Part shown: piece by piece, positions 15,891 to 23,598 of the stretch | Layout of the letters: the number at the start of each line of letters is the position of its first letter | Numbering within the stretch: the stretch's first letter is position 1 | NCBI GenBank assembly: GCA_002477595.1 | Contig: DLQN01000050.1 | Location: 1-28,722, forward strand | Reading direction: 5' to 3' | From: Roseivirga sp. UBA7431 | Lineage (GTDB): Bacteria > Bacteroidota > Bacteroidia > Cytophagales > Cyclobacteriaceae | DNA: 28,722 nucleotides | Program-made: the position numbers and the translations under genes | Notes under the pieces: generated by a model | What the model was told of the DNA's origin: nothing | What the model saw: only the letters and a program-made list of their open reading frames with translations | The model's database searches: none

Positions 15891-16015
15891 TCGAGTTGTT
15901 TTACCTAGCTAAAATGATCATTAATATGCAAGAATAAAAAAGAATACCGCGAGGTTTTTATAGTGTGTTTATATACCTAAAAGCCATGAATTGCTTGTTC
16001 TTAAGTTGCCAATGG

Positions 16016-16906
16016 TCACAGTGCTTTTGCCAAAACCTGAGCAGCTTCTGGCTTTAGACGAAACCAAAGTTCAGGCTCTATCAGCTCTAACTCAATCAAT
16101 GCAAGCTGATCGCTATTGTCTCTGATGATGTCTACTCTGGCATAGGTGGGTTGTGGATCGCAAGCGGCCACTGCTTTTTCAGCAAAAGCAATTTCTTCCG
16201 AAGAAGGGTCATATAAATGTACTGTGCCACCAAAGTCGTCTTGCACTCTGAAGTCACCTGGTTTGGCCACTTTTAATACAGCATGTGTGAATTCACCACC
16301 CATGACCATTAAAGATACTTCTCCTTTTTCTACCACGTTCTTTTGAAAGGGTTGAAGCATCATGGCTTCTTTGACGATAAGGGTTTGGAAAATTTCTTCG
16401 TGTTCTTGAAGGGTATCGATATTTAACTTATAGGTGTGGCGAGATGCTCCGGATACACAAGGCTTAAGGATGCAGTCTGTCCAGCCAGTTTCATGATATA
16501 GGGCTTTTAAGTTCGTTTCTTCACCGATTTCGATATAGCGAGTTGCTGGAATATTGATGCCACGATCGTTGAGATCACGCAGGTAATGTTTGTCCATATT
16601 CCAGTTGATCAAGGCATAAGGATTGATCATTTGCGTAAGCTTACTCGTGGAGGCTAACCACTCCTTCCATTCTTCAAACCTGTCAAAATAGTCCCAGGTG
16701 GTTCTAAAAATTACAGTTTGAGTACTCCCCCAGTTGAATTCTGGGTCGGACCAACTAATACGGGTAACGCGATGTCCATTTGCTTTCAACGCGTCAAGCA
16801 CTAGGCCATCTTCGGTGAGAATGTTTTGAACGTTTTCATCAAGAATGGTAGGGGCAACGTAGCGATCGTCTGTGAGCACTACGAAGTCGTAAAGAAATTG
16901 ACTCAT
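16016..16906 (-). CDS. ATP-grasp domain protein
   Basis: A 296-residue enzyme of the ATP-grasp superfamily (RimK/glutathione-synthase-like), which joins a carboxylate to an amine or thiol through an acyl-phosphate. Seen: FRTTWDYF in the N-terminal domain, NMDKHYL and ILKPCVSGASRHTYKL (nucleotide-binding strand with Lys and Ser-Gly-Ala turn). Further on are QPFQKNVVEKGEVSLMVMGGEFTHAVLKV, VQDDFGGT, YARVDII and IELELIEPELWFRL, whose acidic residues would bind Mg. The substrate is unknown. Its start overlaps the stop of the IscA-like gene by 4 bp (ATGA), so the two are translationally coupled. A copy of its last 18 bp lies 518 bp further along. Confidence 0.82.
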   Translation of the reverse strand: MSQFLYDFVVLTDDRYVAPTILDENVQNILTEDGLVLDALKANGHRVTRISWSDPEFNWGSTQTVIFRTTWDYFDRFEEWKEWLASTSKLTQMINPYALINWNMDKHYLRDLNDRGINIPATRYIEIGEETNLKALYHETGWTDCILKPCVSGASRHTYKLNIDTLQEHEEIFQTLIVKEAMMLQPFQKNVVEKGEVSLMVMGGEFTHAVLKVAKPGDFRVQDDFGGTVHLYDPSSEEIAFAEKAVAACDPQPTYARVDIIRDNSDQLALIELELIEPELWFRLKPEAAQVLAKAL

Positions 16907-17217
16907 TCTGAAGTAACACTGTTTGGGTTAACAAAAGTAAAGCCTCTGGCATCGCTGCCCTCATAGAAATCAACTTCGAGACCAACTAAGTACATGGTTT
17001 GCCTTTTTTCTATGTGAACAGTAATGCCTTCAATATCATAGGTGAGATCACCATCCTTTGGTTTGTCAAAACCAAGCATAAAGCCATGTCCACCGCAGCC
17101 ACCACCGCCTTTTACCCCAATACGAAGGCCATAGCCTTCGGGAATACTTTTATTGCTCATGATGTTTTTCACCTCTTCAATCGCTTTTTCAGTAAGGCTT
17201 ACTGGTTGAATGTTCAT
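16903..17217 (-). CDS. HesB/IscA-family protein lacking the C-terminal CxC
   Basis: A 104-residue A-type iron-sulfur carrier-like protein. Seen: VSLTEKAIEEVKNIM, the GYGLRIGVKGGGGCGGHGFMLGFD region with the first family cysteine (Cys41), and DARGFTFVNPN near the end. IscA-type proteins normally bind the cluster with this Cys plus a C-terminal CGC motif; here the chain ends NPNSVTSE, so Cys41 is the only cysteine. Cluster binding by the classic mode is therefore doubtful. It is the first gene of the minus-strand pair with the ATP-grasp gene (4-bp overlap). Family firm, function uncertain. Confidence 0.85.
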   Translation of the reverse strand: MNIQPVSLTEKAIEEVKNIMSNKSIPEGYGLRIGVKGGGGCGGHGFMLGFDKPKDGDLTYDIEGITVHIEKRQTMYLVGLEVDFYEGSDARGFTFVNPNSVTSE

Positions 17218-17222
17218 AAGAA

Positions 17223-17277
17223 TGAGAATTATTTCACGTTTTCAGATGTAAACTTAAATACCTATTCGAGATTCTCA
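17223..17277. promoter_or_regulatory. Wide inverted repeat in the IscA-like/DUF7935 divergent region
   Basis: TGAGAAT (17223-17229) and ATTCTCA (17271-17277) are perfect complements 41 bp apart. The first lies 6-12 bp upstream of the IscA-like start within TGAGAATTATTTCA, which distantly resembles a Fur-box half. The two arms could be paired regulator half-sites. Weak support. Confidence 0.25.
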
Positions 17278-17323
17278 CTAATTTAGTTCCTAAATGAAAA
17301 GTCCGAGAGGGTAAGTTCTATTT

Positions 17324-17845
17324 ATGGATTATGTAACTGAGTTTTTAAAATTATTAGTTCCCGCAGCGCTAGTCATGTATGCCATGTATTTAGTCATGCG
17401 AAATTTTCTACAAAAGCAGTTCGACCATAGATTATTAGATATAAAGATTAAAAACAACGAAACTGTTTTACCAATTCGCCTTCAGGCTTACGAGCGCATT
17501 GCTTTGTTGCTCGAAAGGATTTCCCCTAATAACATGTTGTTAAGATTAAGTGATCCTTCAATAAGTGCTTTTGCTTTTCAACAGCTTTTGCTCAATGAGA
17601 TCAGAGAAGAGTTTAATCACAACCTTTCGCAACAAGTCTATATGTCTAACTTGGCCTGGGCGAAGATCCGCACAACGGTCAATGAAATCGTAACGGCTGT
17701 TCAAGAGTCTGCTCAAAAAATGGATGAAAGTAAAAATGCAATCGATCTTGCTGAGGCCATTTTTGATTATATGTCTAAATTAGACAGAGATCCAGTCGGA
17801 GAAGCACTTACACTCGTAAAAGAGGAAACAAGACAATTATTTTAA
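17324..17845 (+). CDS. DUF7935-family membrane-anchored protein
   Basis: A 173-residue protein found in Bacteroidota, function unknown. Residues about 8-25 (LLVPAALVMYAMYLVM) form one N-terminal membrane segment. The rest is a helical cytoplasmic part with LPIRLQAYERIALLLERI and NEIREEFNHNLSQQVY. First gene of a four-gene plus-strand run (17324-19558), 11 bp before the DUF1232 gene. Moderately confident of the family name; no function assigned. Confidence 0.7.
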   Translation: MDYVTEFLKLLVPAALVMYAMYLVMRNFLQKQFDHRLLDIKIKNNETVLPIRLQAYERIALLLERISPNNMLLRLSDPSISAFAFQQLLLNEIREEFNHNLSQQVYMSNLAWAKIRTTVNEIVTAVQESAQKMDESKNAIDLAEAIFDYMSKLDRDPVGEALTLVKEETRQLF

Positions 17846-17856
17846 GACATTAATTT

Positions 17857-18273
17857 ATGGCCAAAGAACCATCCGCTAGAGAAAAGAAATACTTTAATCG
17901 TTTTAAAAAGAGGGCGGTCAATATTGTCAATGACAGTGACTCCTTGAAAAGCCTATTGATTAAGTTAAAGGATAAGCTGGATGCCTCAGAAGGTGATGAT
18001 TCGCTACGCCATAAATTAGTTGAATACCTGAAACTCGTGTCACGAATGGTAAGTAATACGGTTAGTGGTAACTACAAAGACATGCCATGGCAGACTTTGG
18101 TCATGATAGTCGCTGGACTACTCTACTTTATCGCCCCATTGGATGCTTTGCCTGATTTTATCCCCGTTGCAGGCTATTTAGATGATGCTACAATCTTGGT
18201 ATGGCTAGGGAAATGCTTCCGAGAAGACCTTGAGAATTATAAAACTTGGGAACAGGCGAACTTTTCTGAATAA
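17857..18273 (+). CDS. DUF1232/YkvA-type membrane protein
   Basis: A 138-residue protein ending in the DUF1232 region: LVMIVAGLLYFIAPLDALPDFIPVAGYLDDATILVWLG, a membrane hairpin with the conserved P-DALPDFIP-GYLDD signature. The N-terminal 60 residues are basic and helical (EKKYFNRFKKRAV). The family function is unknown; it is assumed to be an inner-membrane protein. Second gene of the operon, 11 bp after the DUF7935 stop. Confident family call. Confidence 0.85.
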   Translation: MAKEPSAREKKYFNRFKKRAVNIVNDSDSLKSLLIKLKDKLDASEGDDSLRHKLVEYLKLVSRMVSNTVSGNYKDMPWQTLVMIVAGLLYFIAPLDALPDFIPVAGYLDDATILVWLGKCFREDLENYKTWEQANFSE

Positions 18274-18323
18274 CAAAAGTGTTTACTCGCTGTTAAATCA
18301 TTGAGTAAAATAAAATATCACTT

Positions 18324-18950
18324 TTGATCAATCAATCTTTTATAAACGAAGCCTACACTTACGCATCGTATCGCGAGTTGCTAGATAACCTTCTTCAGCA
18401 AGGAAAAACGACAGGTACTAATCAATCTGAGAGCATGGTTAACTATGCTACCCTCAATGAGAGGCGCATGAAGAAATGGGATAAGATTGGAAAAATTATA
18501 CCAGAACTGATGGACAAGTTGATGTCTATTGATCAAAAAATGACTTGGCTTGTCGTCACCGAAGGCTGGTGCGGTGATGCTGCTCAAAACTTGCCTTTCC
18601 TTAATAAAATGGCCGAATTGAATCCGAATATTGACCTGAGGTTCGTATTGCGTGACGAAAATTTACCATTAATCGATGCTTTTCTAACCAACGGAGGGAG
18701 GTCAATACCTAAGTTAATCGCCTTAGATAGTGAATTGAGTGTGCTAGGAACATGGGGCCCCAGGCCTGAACCAGTGCAGAAGGCTTTCCTTGAGAATAAA
18801 GTGAGTCAGGAAAGAACGGGTAAAGAATTTACAGAATACCTCCACCTATGGTATGCCAAAGACAAGGGGATTACCCTTCAAGGTGAAATTTTGGCTATTT
18901 TAGATGTATGGAATCAAAAACTGCAATTATTGCCGGTGCAAGCGGACTGA
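18324..18950 (+). CDS. Thioredoxin-fold protein with single active-site cysteine
   Basis: A 208-residue cytoplasmic protein. The start is a TTG at 18324; no ATG lies upstream in frame, and the next Met is at residue 38, which would cut the conserved YASYRELLDNLLQQGKTTG stretch. The thioredoxin part is readable as WLVVTEGWCGDAAQNLPFL (Cys83), the strand LRFVLRDENL, and the cis-Pro turn GGRSIPKLIAL (Pro129). The usual second cysteine of CxxC is Ala86, and Cys83 is the only cysteine. So it cannot do normal dithiol redox; it might act in monothiol chemistry or as a chaperone-like factor. It overlaps the following SDR gene by 43 bp. Confidence 0.75.
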   Translation: MINQSFINEAYTYASYRELLDNLLQQGKTTGTNQSESMVNYATLNERRMKKWDKIGKIIPELMDKLMSIDQKMTWLVVTEGWCGDAAQNLPFLNKMAELNPNIDLRFVLRDENLPLIDAFLTNGGRSIPKLIALDSELSVLGTWGPRPEPVQKAFLENKVSQERTGKEFTEYLHLWYAKDKGITLQGEILAILDVWNQKLQLLPVQAD

Positions 18951-19558
18951 TTGGCCAGTCACTCATTCAAATGTTATTGAACAGCAAAGACTATGGTCAA
19001 GTCATTGCGCTAGTGAGAAAGCCACTCGGAATCCAGCACGAAAAGCTGAAAGAACTTACTGTAAACTTTGATCATCTGGCAGATTTGGGAGACTTTCCAG
19101 ACGCTGATGATATTTTTTGTACACTAGGTACCACCATTAAAAAGGCAGGCTCACAAGAAGCATTTTACACCGTTGATTTTACCTACCCCATGGAGCTTGC
19201 CAAGCGAGGCCTGAAAGCTAATGCTAAACGCTACTTTCTAGTTACAGCTTTGGGCTCAAATAAAAAATCAAGTAACTTTTACAGCAGGGTTAAAGGAGAA
19301 TTGGAGGATAAAATCTCATTTCTACACTATAGAACGATTTACATTTTCAAGCCTTCTTTGTTAAGGGGCGATCGAGAGGAGAATCGTCCTGGGGAAAAGG
19401 TTGCTCAAGCTGTAATGCGAATCATTCCCTTCATAGGACCATGGAAAAAGTATCGTCCTATTCATGTCGATAAGGTAGCAGACGCGATGATGAAAGTTTC
19501 CAGGCAAGAAGACAAAGGCTGCTATTTCTATCAGTCTGAGATCATGCAGAAGATGTAA
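18908..19558 (+). CDS. Atypical SDR, NAD(P)-binding (HTATIP2-like)
   Basis: A 216-residue Rossmann-fold protein. Near the N terminus AIIAGASGLIGQSL is the glycine-rich nucleotide-binding motif GxSGxxG. Also present are DDIFCTLGTTIKKAGSQEAF, which is typical of TIP30/HTATIP2-like atypical SDRs, YFLVTALGSNKKSSNFYSRVKGELE (Ser-Tyr-x3-Lys-like), and a C-terminal YRPIHVDKVADAM. The substrate is unknown. The ATG at 18908 lies inside the previous gene in another frame (43-bp overlap), so expression is probably coupled. Last gene of the operon; a REP-like pair follows. Confidence 0.85.
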   Translation: MESKTAIIAGASGLIGQSLIQMLLNSKDYGQVIALVRKPLGIQHEKLKELTVNFDHLADLGDFPDADDIFCTLGTTIKKAGSQEAFYTVDFTYPMELAKRGLKANAKRYFLVTALGSNKKSSNFYSRVKGELEDKISFLHYRTIYIFKPSLLRGDREENRPGEKVAQAVMRIIPFIGPWKKYRPIHVDKVADAMMKVSRQEDKGCYFYQSEIMQKM

Positions 19559-19564
19559 TACTTT

Positions 19565-19639
19565 GTCATTCCCGCGAAGGCGGGAACCCCCTTAAAGTAG
19601 GTGCAAGTTCTTGGAGATTCCCGCTTTCACGGGAATGAC
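19565..19639. repeat. REP-like inverted repeat pair
   Basis: GTCATTCCCG (19565-19574) and CGGGAATGAC (19630-19639) are perfect complements flanking a 55-bp core. Each end is itself a small hairpin: CCCGCGAAGGCGGG at 19571-19584 and CCCGC with CACGGG at 19620-19633. The unit GTCATTCCCGCGAAGGCGGG is a well-known type of extragenic palindrome in many bacteria. It fills the gap between two convergent genes, where it could also help end transcription. Confidence 0.8.
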
Positions 19640-19656
19640 GAGTTTATTGAGTCTGA

Positions 19657-21498
19657 TTAATTCACAGCCTTTTCAAACGCTGCTTTACCACCAACCACTG
19701 GAATTGAAATTGAAGTACCACTAAGGTCTATCATCAATTTGGTTCCGGGTGCTGGGTGAAGCGTAAACTCGCTGTCACTTGAAAAGATCATTAAACCAAT
19801 TTGTTGCCCTGCAGGAATGATCTGATCATCAGGTTGTAGGTCGAATTTTAGTTCATAGAATTTACCAGGTTTCATTGGGGCACTTTTGCTGATTGATTTG
19901 CTGTTCTGAGGATCTGCCCAACCACGCGTGATGATATTATCAGTAATCTTTGTGCCTTCTCCTTCGTTCCAAGGCAGAGAAACCATCCATACAGAAAGAT
20001 TTGCTGCTGCCTTGTCACTAGCAACTTTAATTGTCAAGGTAGAGAGTCCTGATAGATGAACATCTTCCTTTAAAGTTGGTGTAACGAAAAGCAGACGGTT
20101 ATCGGAGCTTGTCGATTTCGCCAATGCCGTACCTGATTTTGTATAGTCGTCTGTTAAGGTTTCGGTCTTTTTACTTTTAGGCTTTGATGTCGTTAACTGA
20201 CCAATGCTCGGGGCATTGCCTTCTAGGTACAGTTGAACAGATTTAGCTGCTGGGTTAGGATAGTCGGCATAAGCTGTCGGATCCGTTCTAGCATCATCTT
20301 CTCTCACGATCCAAGCCTTCGCATCGTTCTCTACGCCATTTTCAACACCGTGCAGATAGCGTGTAAACCAACGATTCATCATTTTCATTGGTGGAGGTCC
20401 GCCATGTCCATTTTGGTGATAGAAGATCTGAGTTGGGATGCCCATCTTTTTTGCCTCTTGAGAGATTCTATTACTATGCTCAGGCATCACATTCCAATCG
20501 TTAAAACCATGAGACATCAATAAAGCAGCTTTCATTGGCTTCATATCGTTTATATAATCTCTACCTGCCCAAAAGTCATTGTAGTCACCCGTGATTCTGT
20601 CCATATTATTGGCCATCTCGGTATCGCGAACGGTTTTGTTATTATAAGGTCTTTTGTCTTCAGCACCACTGTGAATAAAGTCATAGAGTACGTCAATATC
20701 TTCACCTAAGTATCCTCCTGGACTTCTGACCAGACCATTAGATCGGTAATAGTGATAATATGAAGTATTAGGTGCAATAGGAATAATTGCCTTCAGAGCG
20801 TCTACGCCAGTGGTTGCTGCGGCCAAAGGAAGTGTACCATTGTAAGATGTCCCTGTCATACCTACGATGCCAGTAGACCAAAAGGCTTCAACTTTTTCAT
20901 TTCCATCAGGGCTTGTATACCCATTGTCTTTGCCCGACAGCCATTCGATGACCGCTTTGGGTGCCAATGATTCATTGTCTCCGCCAACTGTCGGTGCACC
21001 TTGAGAAAGGCCTGTACCCGGTGATGAAGAATGAACTACAATGTAACCTCTTGGTACCCATGTTCTGATTTGAGAATTCGAAATGATTGGTCTTTCACCT
21101 CTTCTTTTCACCTCTACATGGCTTCTAGGAGGAGGGATAGCTCCAATTTCATGCTGTACTTTCCAGAATAATCCCGGAGCAGTACCAGCAGTACCAGCAT
21201 AGTAAGGACTAGATTCATAGACTATTGGAAGTTTAAGCCCTTCGGTTTCTGTTTGATTTGGACGAGTAACCGCAACGTGGACGCGATCTATTTTACCGTC
21301 TCCATCCGTATCAAATTCAGTTTCTACCCAAAGGTCATGACGAATCCAGTCTTCCATTTTACTGAAAGCTTCCACCACCTGAGCCTCACCGTCTTTGAAG
21401 ACGGGCACTGCTTTGTTCGTTGATTGTGCTAAAACTGGCTGAATTGATAAGAGAATGACCAATAAGCAGGTTAGGATAGAGATTGATGAACGCTTCAT
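19657..21498 (-). CDS. Secreted X-Pro dipeptidyl-peptidase-like hydrolase (S15/CocE family)
   Basis: A 613-residue exported serine hydrolase. The signal peptide (ISILTCLLVILLSIQPVLAQ) is cut near residue 24. An EF-hand-like loop, DTDGDGKID, lies at 63-71. The alpha/beta-hydrolase catalytic domain has the nucleophile motif GTSYNG (Ser218), an acid at Asp334 (SHGFNDWN) and His365 (HQNGHGGPP). A C-terminal jelly-roll domain (about 395-610) has the LSGLSTLTIKV and PAGQQIGLMIF features of the PepX C-terminal domain. In the family these enzymes take X-Pro dipeptides off peptides or cleave esters; the substrate here is unknown. It likely acts in the periplasm. Monocistronic or loosely linked to the membrane protein upstream (58-bp gap). 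Confidence 0.9.
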   Translation of the reverse strand: MKRSSISILTCLLVILLSIQPVLAQSTNKAVPVFKDGEAQVVEAFSKMEDWIRHDLWVETEFDTDGDGKIDRVHVAVTRPNQTETEGLKLPIVYESSPYYAGTAGTAPGLFWKVQHEIGAIPPPRSHVEVKRRGERPIISNSQIRTWVPRGYIVVHSSSPGTGLSQGAPTVGGDNESLAPKAVIEWLSGKDNGYTSPDGNEKVEAFWSTGIVGMTGTSYNGTLPLAAATTGVDALKAIIPIAPNTSYYHYYRSNGLVRSPGGYLGEDIDVLYDFIHSGAEDKRPYNNKTVRDTEMANNMDRITGDYNDFWAGRDYINDMKPMKAALLMSHGFNDWNVMPEHSNRISQEAKKMGIPTQIFYHQNGHGGPPPMKMMNRWFTRYLHGVENGVENDAKAWIVREDDARTDPTAYADYPNPAAKSVQLYLEGNAPSIGQLTTSKPKSKKTETLTDDYTKSGTALAKSTSSDNRLLFVTPTLKEDVHLSGLSTLTIKVASDKAAANLSVWMVSLPWNEGEGTKITDNIITRGWADPQNSKSISKSAPMKPGKFYELKFDLQPDDQIIPAGQQIGLMIFSSDSEFTLHPAPGTKLMIDLSGTSISIPVVGGKAAFEKAVN

Positions 21499-21556
21499 GT
21501 CTTGGAATAAAGTGGCTAAAAGTTGATCCTAATTTACAAAAGAAAATGCTTGAACA

Positions 21557-22735
21557 TTACTTCGTGACACTTAACCTGCCTAGTCTATCTATTATCAACC
21601 AGGCGATTAAAACATAGCCGAGAACGATTAGAACAAAACCTGTAGAGGCAAACTCAGGATACCAGCTTTGCCAAGCATCCCATTCGAAGGCAGGGTTAGG
21701 AATTGATCCGTATAGCATCATTAGCGGTAACGACAGTAGGCCCAAAGCCAATAACTGCTTAGTGCTGACTTCTTTTAACTCATAAACGATCCACGTGGCA
21801 ATAAATGGAAAACCTAGAAAGATGATCCTTGTCATATCACCGCCTGCCAGTATACCGAAGCCAAGATAAACTGCACTGAAAAGTACGAGCAAATTCCTTG
21901 TGTTGTCATACCGAAAACTTCTTGCATATCGGCCAAACGTTAAGAAGAGTGCAGGCCCGAAGGCCACGGCCATGGCTGCGAGCCATCGGACAATTTCAAA
22001 GGGATTTAGGAGGGCTTCCTTCGCATGATATCCCAAGGTGATCAAGGCGCCTTTTCCTTCTTCTATGGGAAGGAAATTTCCATTGACCAATGATTTAGCA
22101 ACTACCCCTAAAACCAGCGAGGCAGCGATTAGCGGAAGATCATAAAATCCTTCCTCTGTTTTCCGATTATGCCACCAGGCATAAATCAACAGCACAATCA
22201 TTAAGGCAATGAAAGACTCCTTCTGAATGGTGGCAAGTGGGGCGAGCCAAAGCAGGTGGATGAACTTTCTTTTGATGATCAACCAAAGAAAGAGGGCTTG
22301 AAAGAAGTACAACGGCACGTCAACGGTAATGGGATCAAAGGCATTCAGCCTAATAAGGCCAGTCCAATGAAAAAGGAGCCAAGCAAAACCAGCGATAAAC
22401 CACTTGAGGTCAAAGCCAAGTTGTCGCCAAAGCAAGAAGGTGATTGAGACAGACAGCAAAGTGAAGATTAAGTTCACCAATTGAAAGTCGTACAGTATAT
22501 CACCAGAGTTGACAAATGAGGCCAAAGCTGGAACTAATATGCGTTGATGAAATGGAAATGCTACTTGGTAATTTGTTTGAACTCCAGTAAAAAACTCATA
22601 AATGTTTCGGTAGTCATTACCGTCAAACTCTGACGCAAAATCATAGCTAATGGGTTCCTGCAAATGCTGGTAGCCAAAGAAGCAAGCTGCAGTAATCGCT
22701 AAAAAAATATACAGCCAATAGAGCCGAATTCGCAT
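21557..22735 (-). CDS. Polytopic membrane protein, GT-C-like
   Basis: A 392-residue inner-membrane protein with about 9-11 hydrophobic segments. After the first segment comes an extracytoplasmic stretch with DGNDYRNIYEFF, an acidic patch in the place where GT-C glycosyltransferases bind metal or the lipid donor. A later loop has FHWTGLIRLNAFDPITVDVP. The other segments are unremarkable. No catalytic motif is fully convincing, so a glycosyltransferase role is only a suggestion; it could equally be an uncharacterised transporter. The start is the ATG at 22735. Confidence 0.6.
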   Translation of the reverse strand: MRIRLYWLYIFLAITAACFFGYQHLQEPISYDFASEFDGNDYRNIYEFFTGVQTNYQVAFPFHQRILVPALASFVNSGDILYDFQLVNLIFTLLSVSITFLLWRQLGFDLKWFIAGFAWLLFHWTGLIRLNAFDPITVDVPLYFFQALFLWLIIKRKFIHLLWLAPLATIQKESFIALMIVLLIYAWWHNRKTEEGFYDLPLIAASLVLGVVAKSLVNGNFLPIEEGKGALITLGYHAKEALLNPFEIVRWLAAMAVAFGPALFLTFGRYARSFRYDNTRNLLVLFSAVYLGFGILAGGDMTRIIFLGFPFIATWIVYELKEVSTKQLLALGLLSLPLMMLYGSIPNPAFEWDAWQSWYPEFASTGFVLIVLGYVLIAWLIIDRLGRLSVTK

Positions 22736-22753
22736 GAAGTGAAAATATGCAAT

Positions 22754-22772
22754 TAACTTGAATCATAAGTTA
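22754..22772. promoter_or_regulatory. Small dyad in the divergent region before dtd
   Basis: TAACTT-gaatcat-AAGTTA is a perfect 6-bp inverted repeat with a 7-bp spacer, lying between the divergent starts at 22735 and 22796. It could be an operator shared by both genes. Support is only from symmetry and place. Confidence 0.3.
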
Positions 22773-22795
22773 TTTATCGGGTTTTTTGCATTCAG

Positions 22796-23248
22796 ATGAT
22801 TGCAGTAGTACAACGTGTTTCAAAGGCTTCAGTAAGTATTAATCAGCAAATTAAAGCCAGTATTGGTCTCGGCTTTATGATACTATTAGGTATCGAGGAA
22901 ACTGATGATGCACAGGATATTGAATGGCTAAGCCGTAAAATTGTGAACATGCGCATATTTCCTGATGATGAAGGCGTAATGAATAAGAGCTTGCTTGATG
23001 CCAACGGTGAAGCCTTAGTAATTAGTCAGTTTACACTTCATGCGAGTATCAAAAAAGGAAATAGGCCTTCTTACATTAAGGCTGCGAAGCCTGAAATTTC
23101 AATTCCTCTTTATGAGGCTTTTAAGAAACAATTGGCATTAGATTTGGGTAAAGATGTGGGTTCGGGTGAATTTGGAGCTGACATGCAAGTTTCACTGATT
23201 AATGATGGTCCGGTAACAATCGTCATAGATACAAAAGACAAGAAATAA
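22796..23248 (+). CDS. dtd: D-aminoacyl-tRNA deacylase
   Basis: Hydrolyses D-aminoacyl-tRNA (and Gly-tRNA-Ala) to prevent D-residues entering proteins. At 150 residues it matches DTD size. The two signatures are present: SQFTLHA at 77-83 (usual SQFTLYA) and the Gly-cisPro motif NDGPVTI at 136-142 that gives chiral selectivity. MIAVVQRVSKASV is the typical N terminus. Its TAA overlaps the next gene's ATG by 1 bp (TAATG), so the MazG-like protein is translated by coupling. Secure call. Confidence 0.96.
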   Translation: MIAVVQRVSKASVSINQQIKASIGLGFMILLGIEETDDAQDIEWLSRKIVNMRIFPDDEGVMNKSLLDANGEALVISQFTLHASIKKGNRPSYIKAAKPEISIPLYEAFKKQLALDLGKDVGSGEFGADMQVSLINDGPVTIVIDTKDKK

Positions 23249-23589
23249 TGAGTATTGAAGACAAGCCCTTAGCCTTGGTTCAGGCAGAAGTAGACACTTG
23301 GATCACGGAGGTTGGTGTACGTTATTTTAACGAGCTAACCAATATGGCTCAGCTTACAGAAGAGGTAGGTGAGGTAGCAAGGATCATCGCAAGAAGGTAT
23401 GGAGAGCAATCCGAGAAGGAATCGGACAAATCGAAAGACTTGGGTGAAGAGCTGGCAGATGTGCTTTTTGTAGTCGTTTGCCTTGCAAATCAAACGGGAG
23501 TCGATTTACAAACTGTTTGGGAGAATCGCATGACTAGCAAGACATCGAGAGATAAGGATAGACATAAAAACAACGAAAAATTACATTAA
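23248..23589 (+). CDS. MazG-like nucleotide pyrophosphohydrolase
   Basis: A 113-residue all-alpha NTP pyrophosphatase. The metal-binding pattern is seen as ELTNMAQLTEEVGEVARII (ExxE) and then GEELADVLFVVVCLAN (ExxD). It removes pyrophosphate from (non-canonical) nucleoside triphosphates in the family; the true substrate is unknown. It overlaps dtd by 1 bp and precedes the DUF6263 gene by 9 bp, giving an operon. Single-domain, unlike the longer MazG of E. coli. Confidence 0.88.
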   Translation: MSIEDKPLALVQAEVDTWITEVGVRYFNELTNMAQLTEEVGEVARIIARRYGEQSEKESDKSKDLGEELADVLFVVVCLANQTGVDLQTVWENRMTSKTSRDKDRHKNNEKLH

Positions 23590-23598
23590 ACTAAGATT

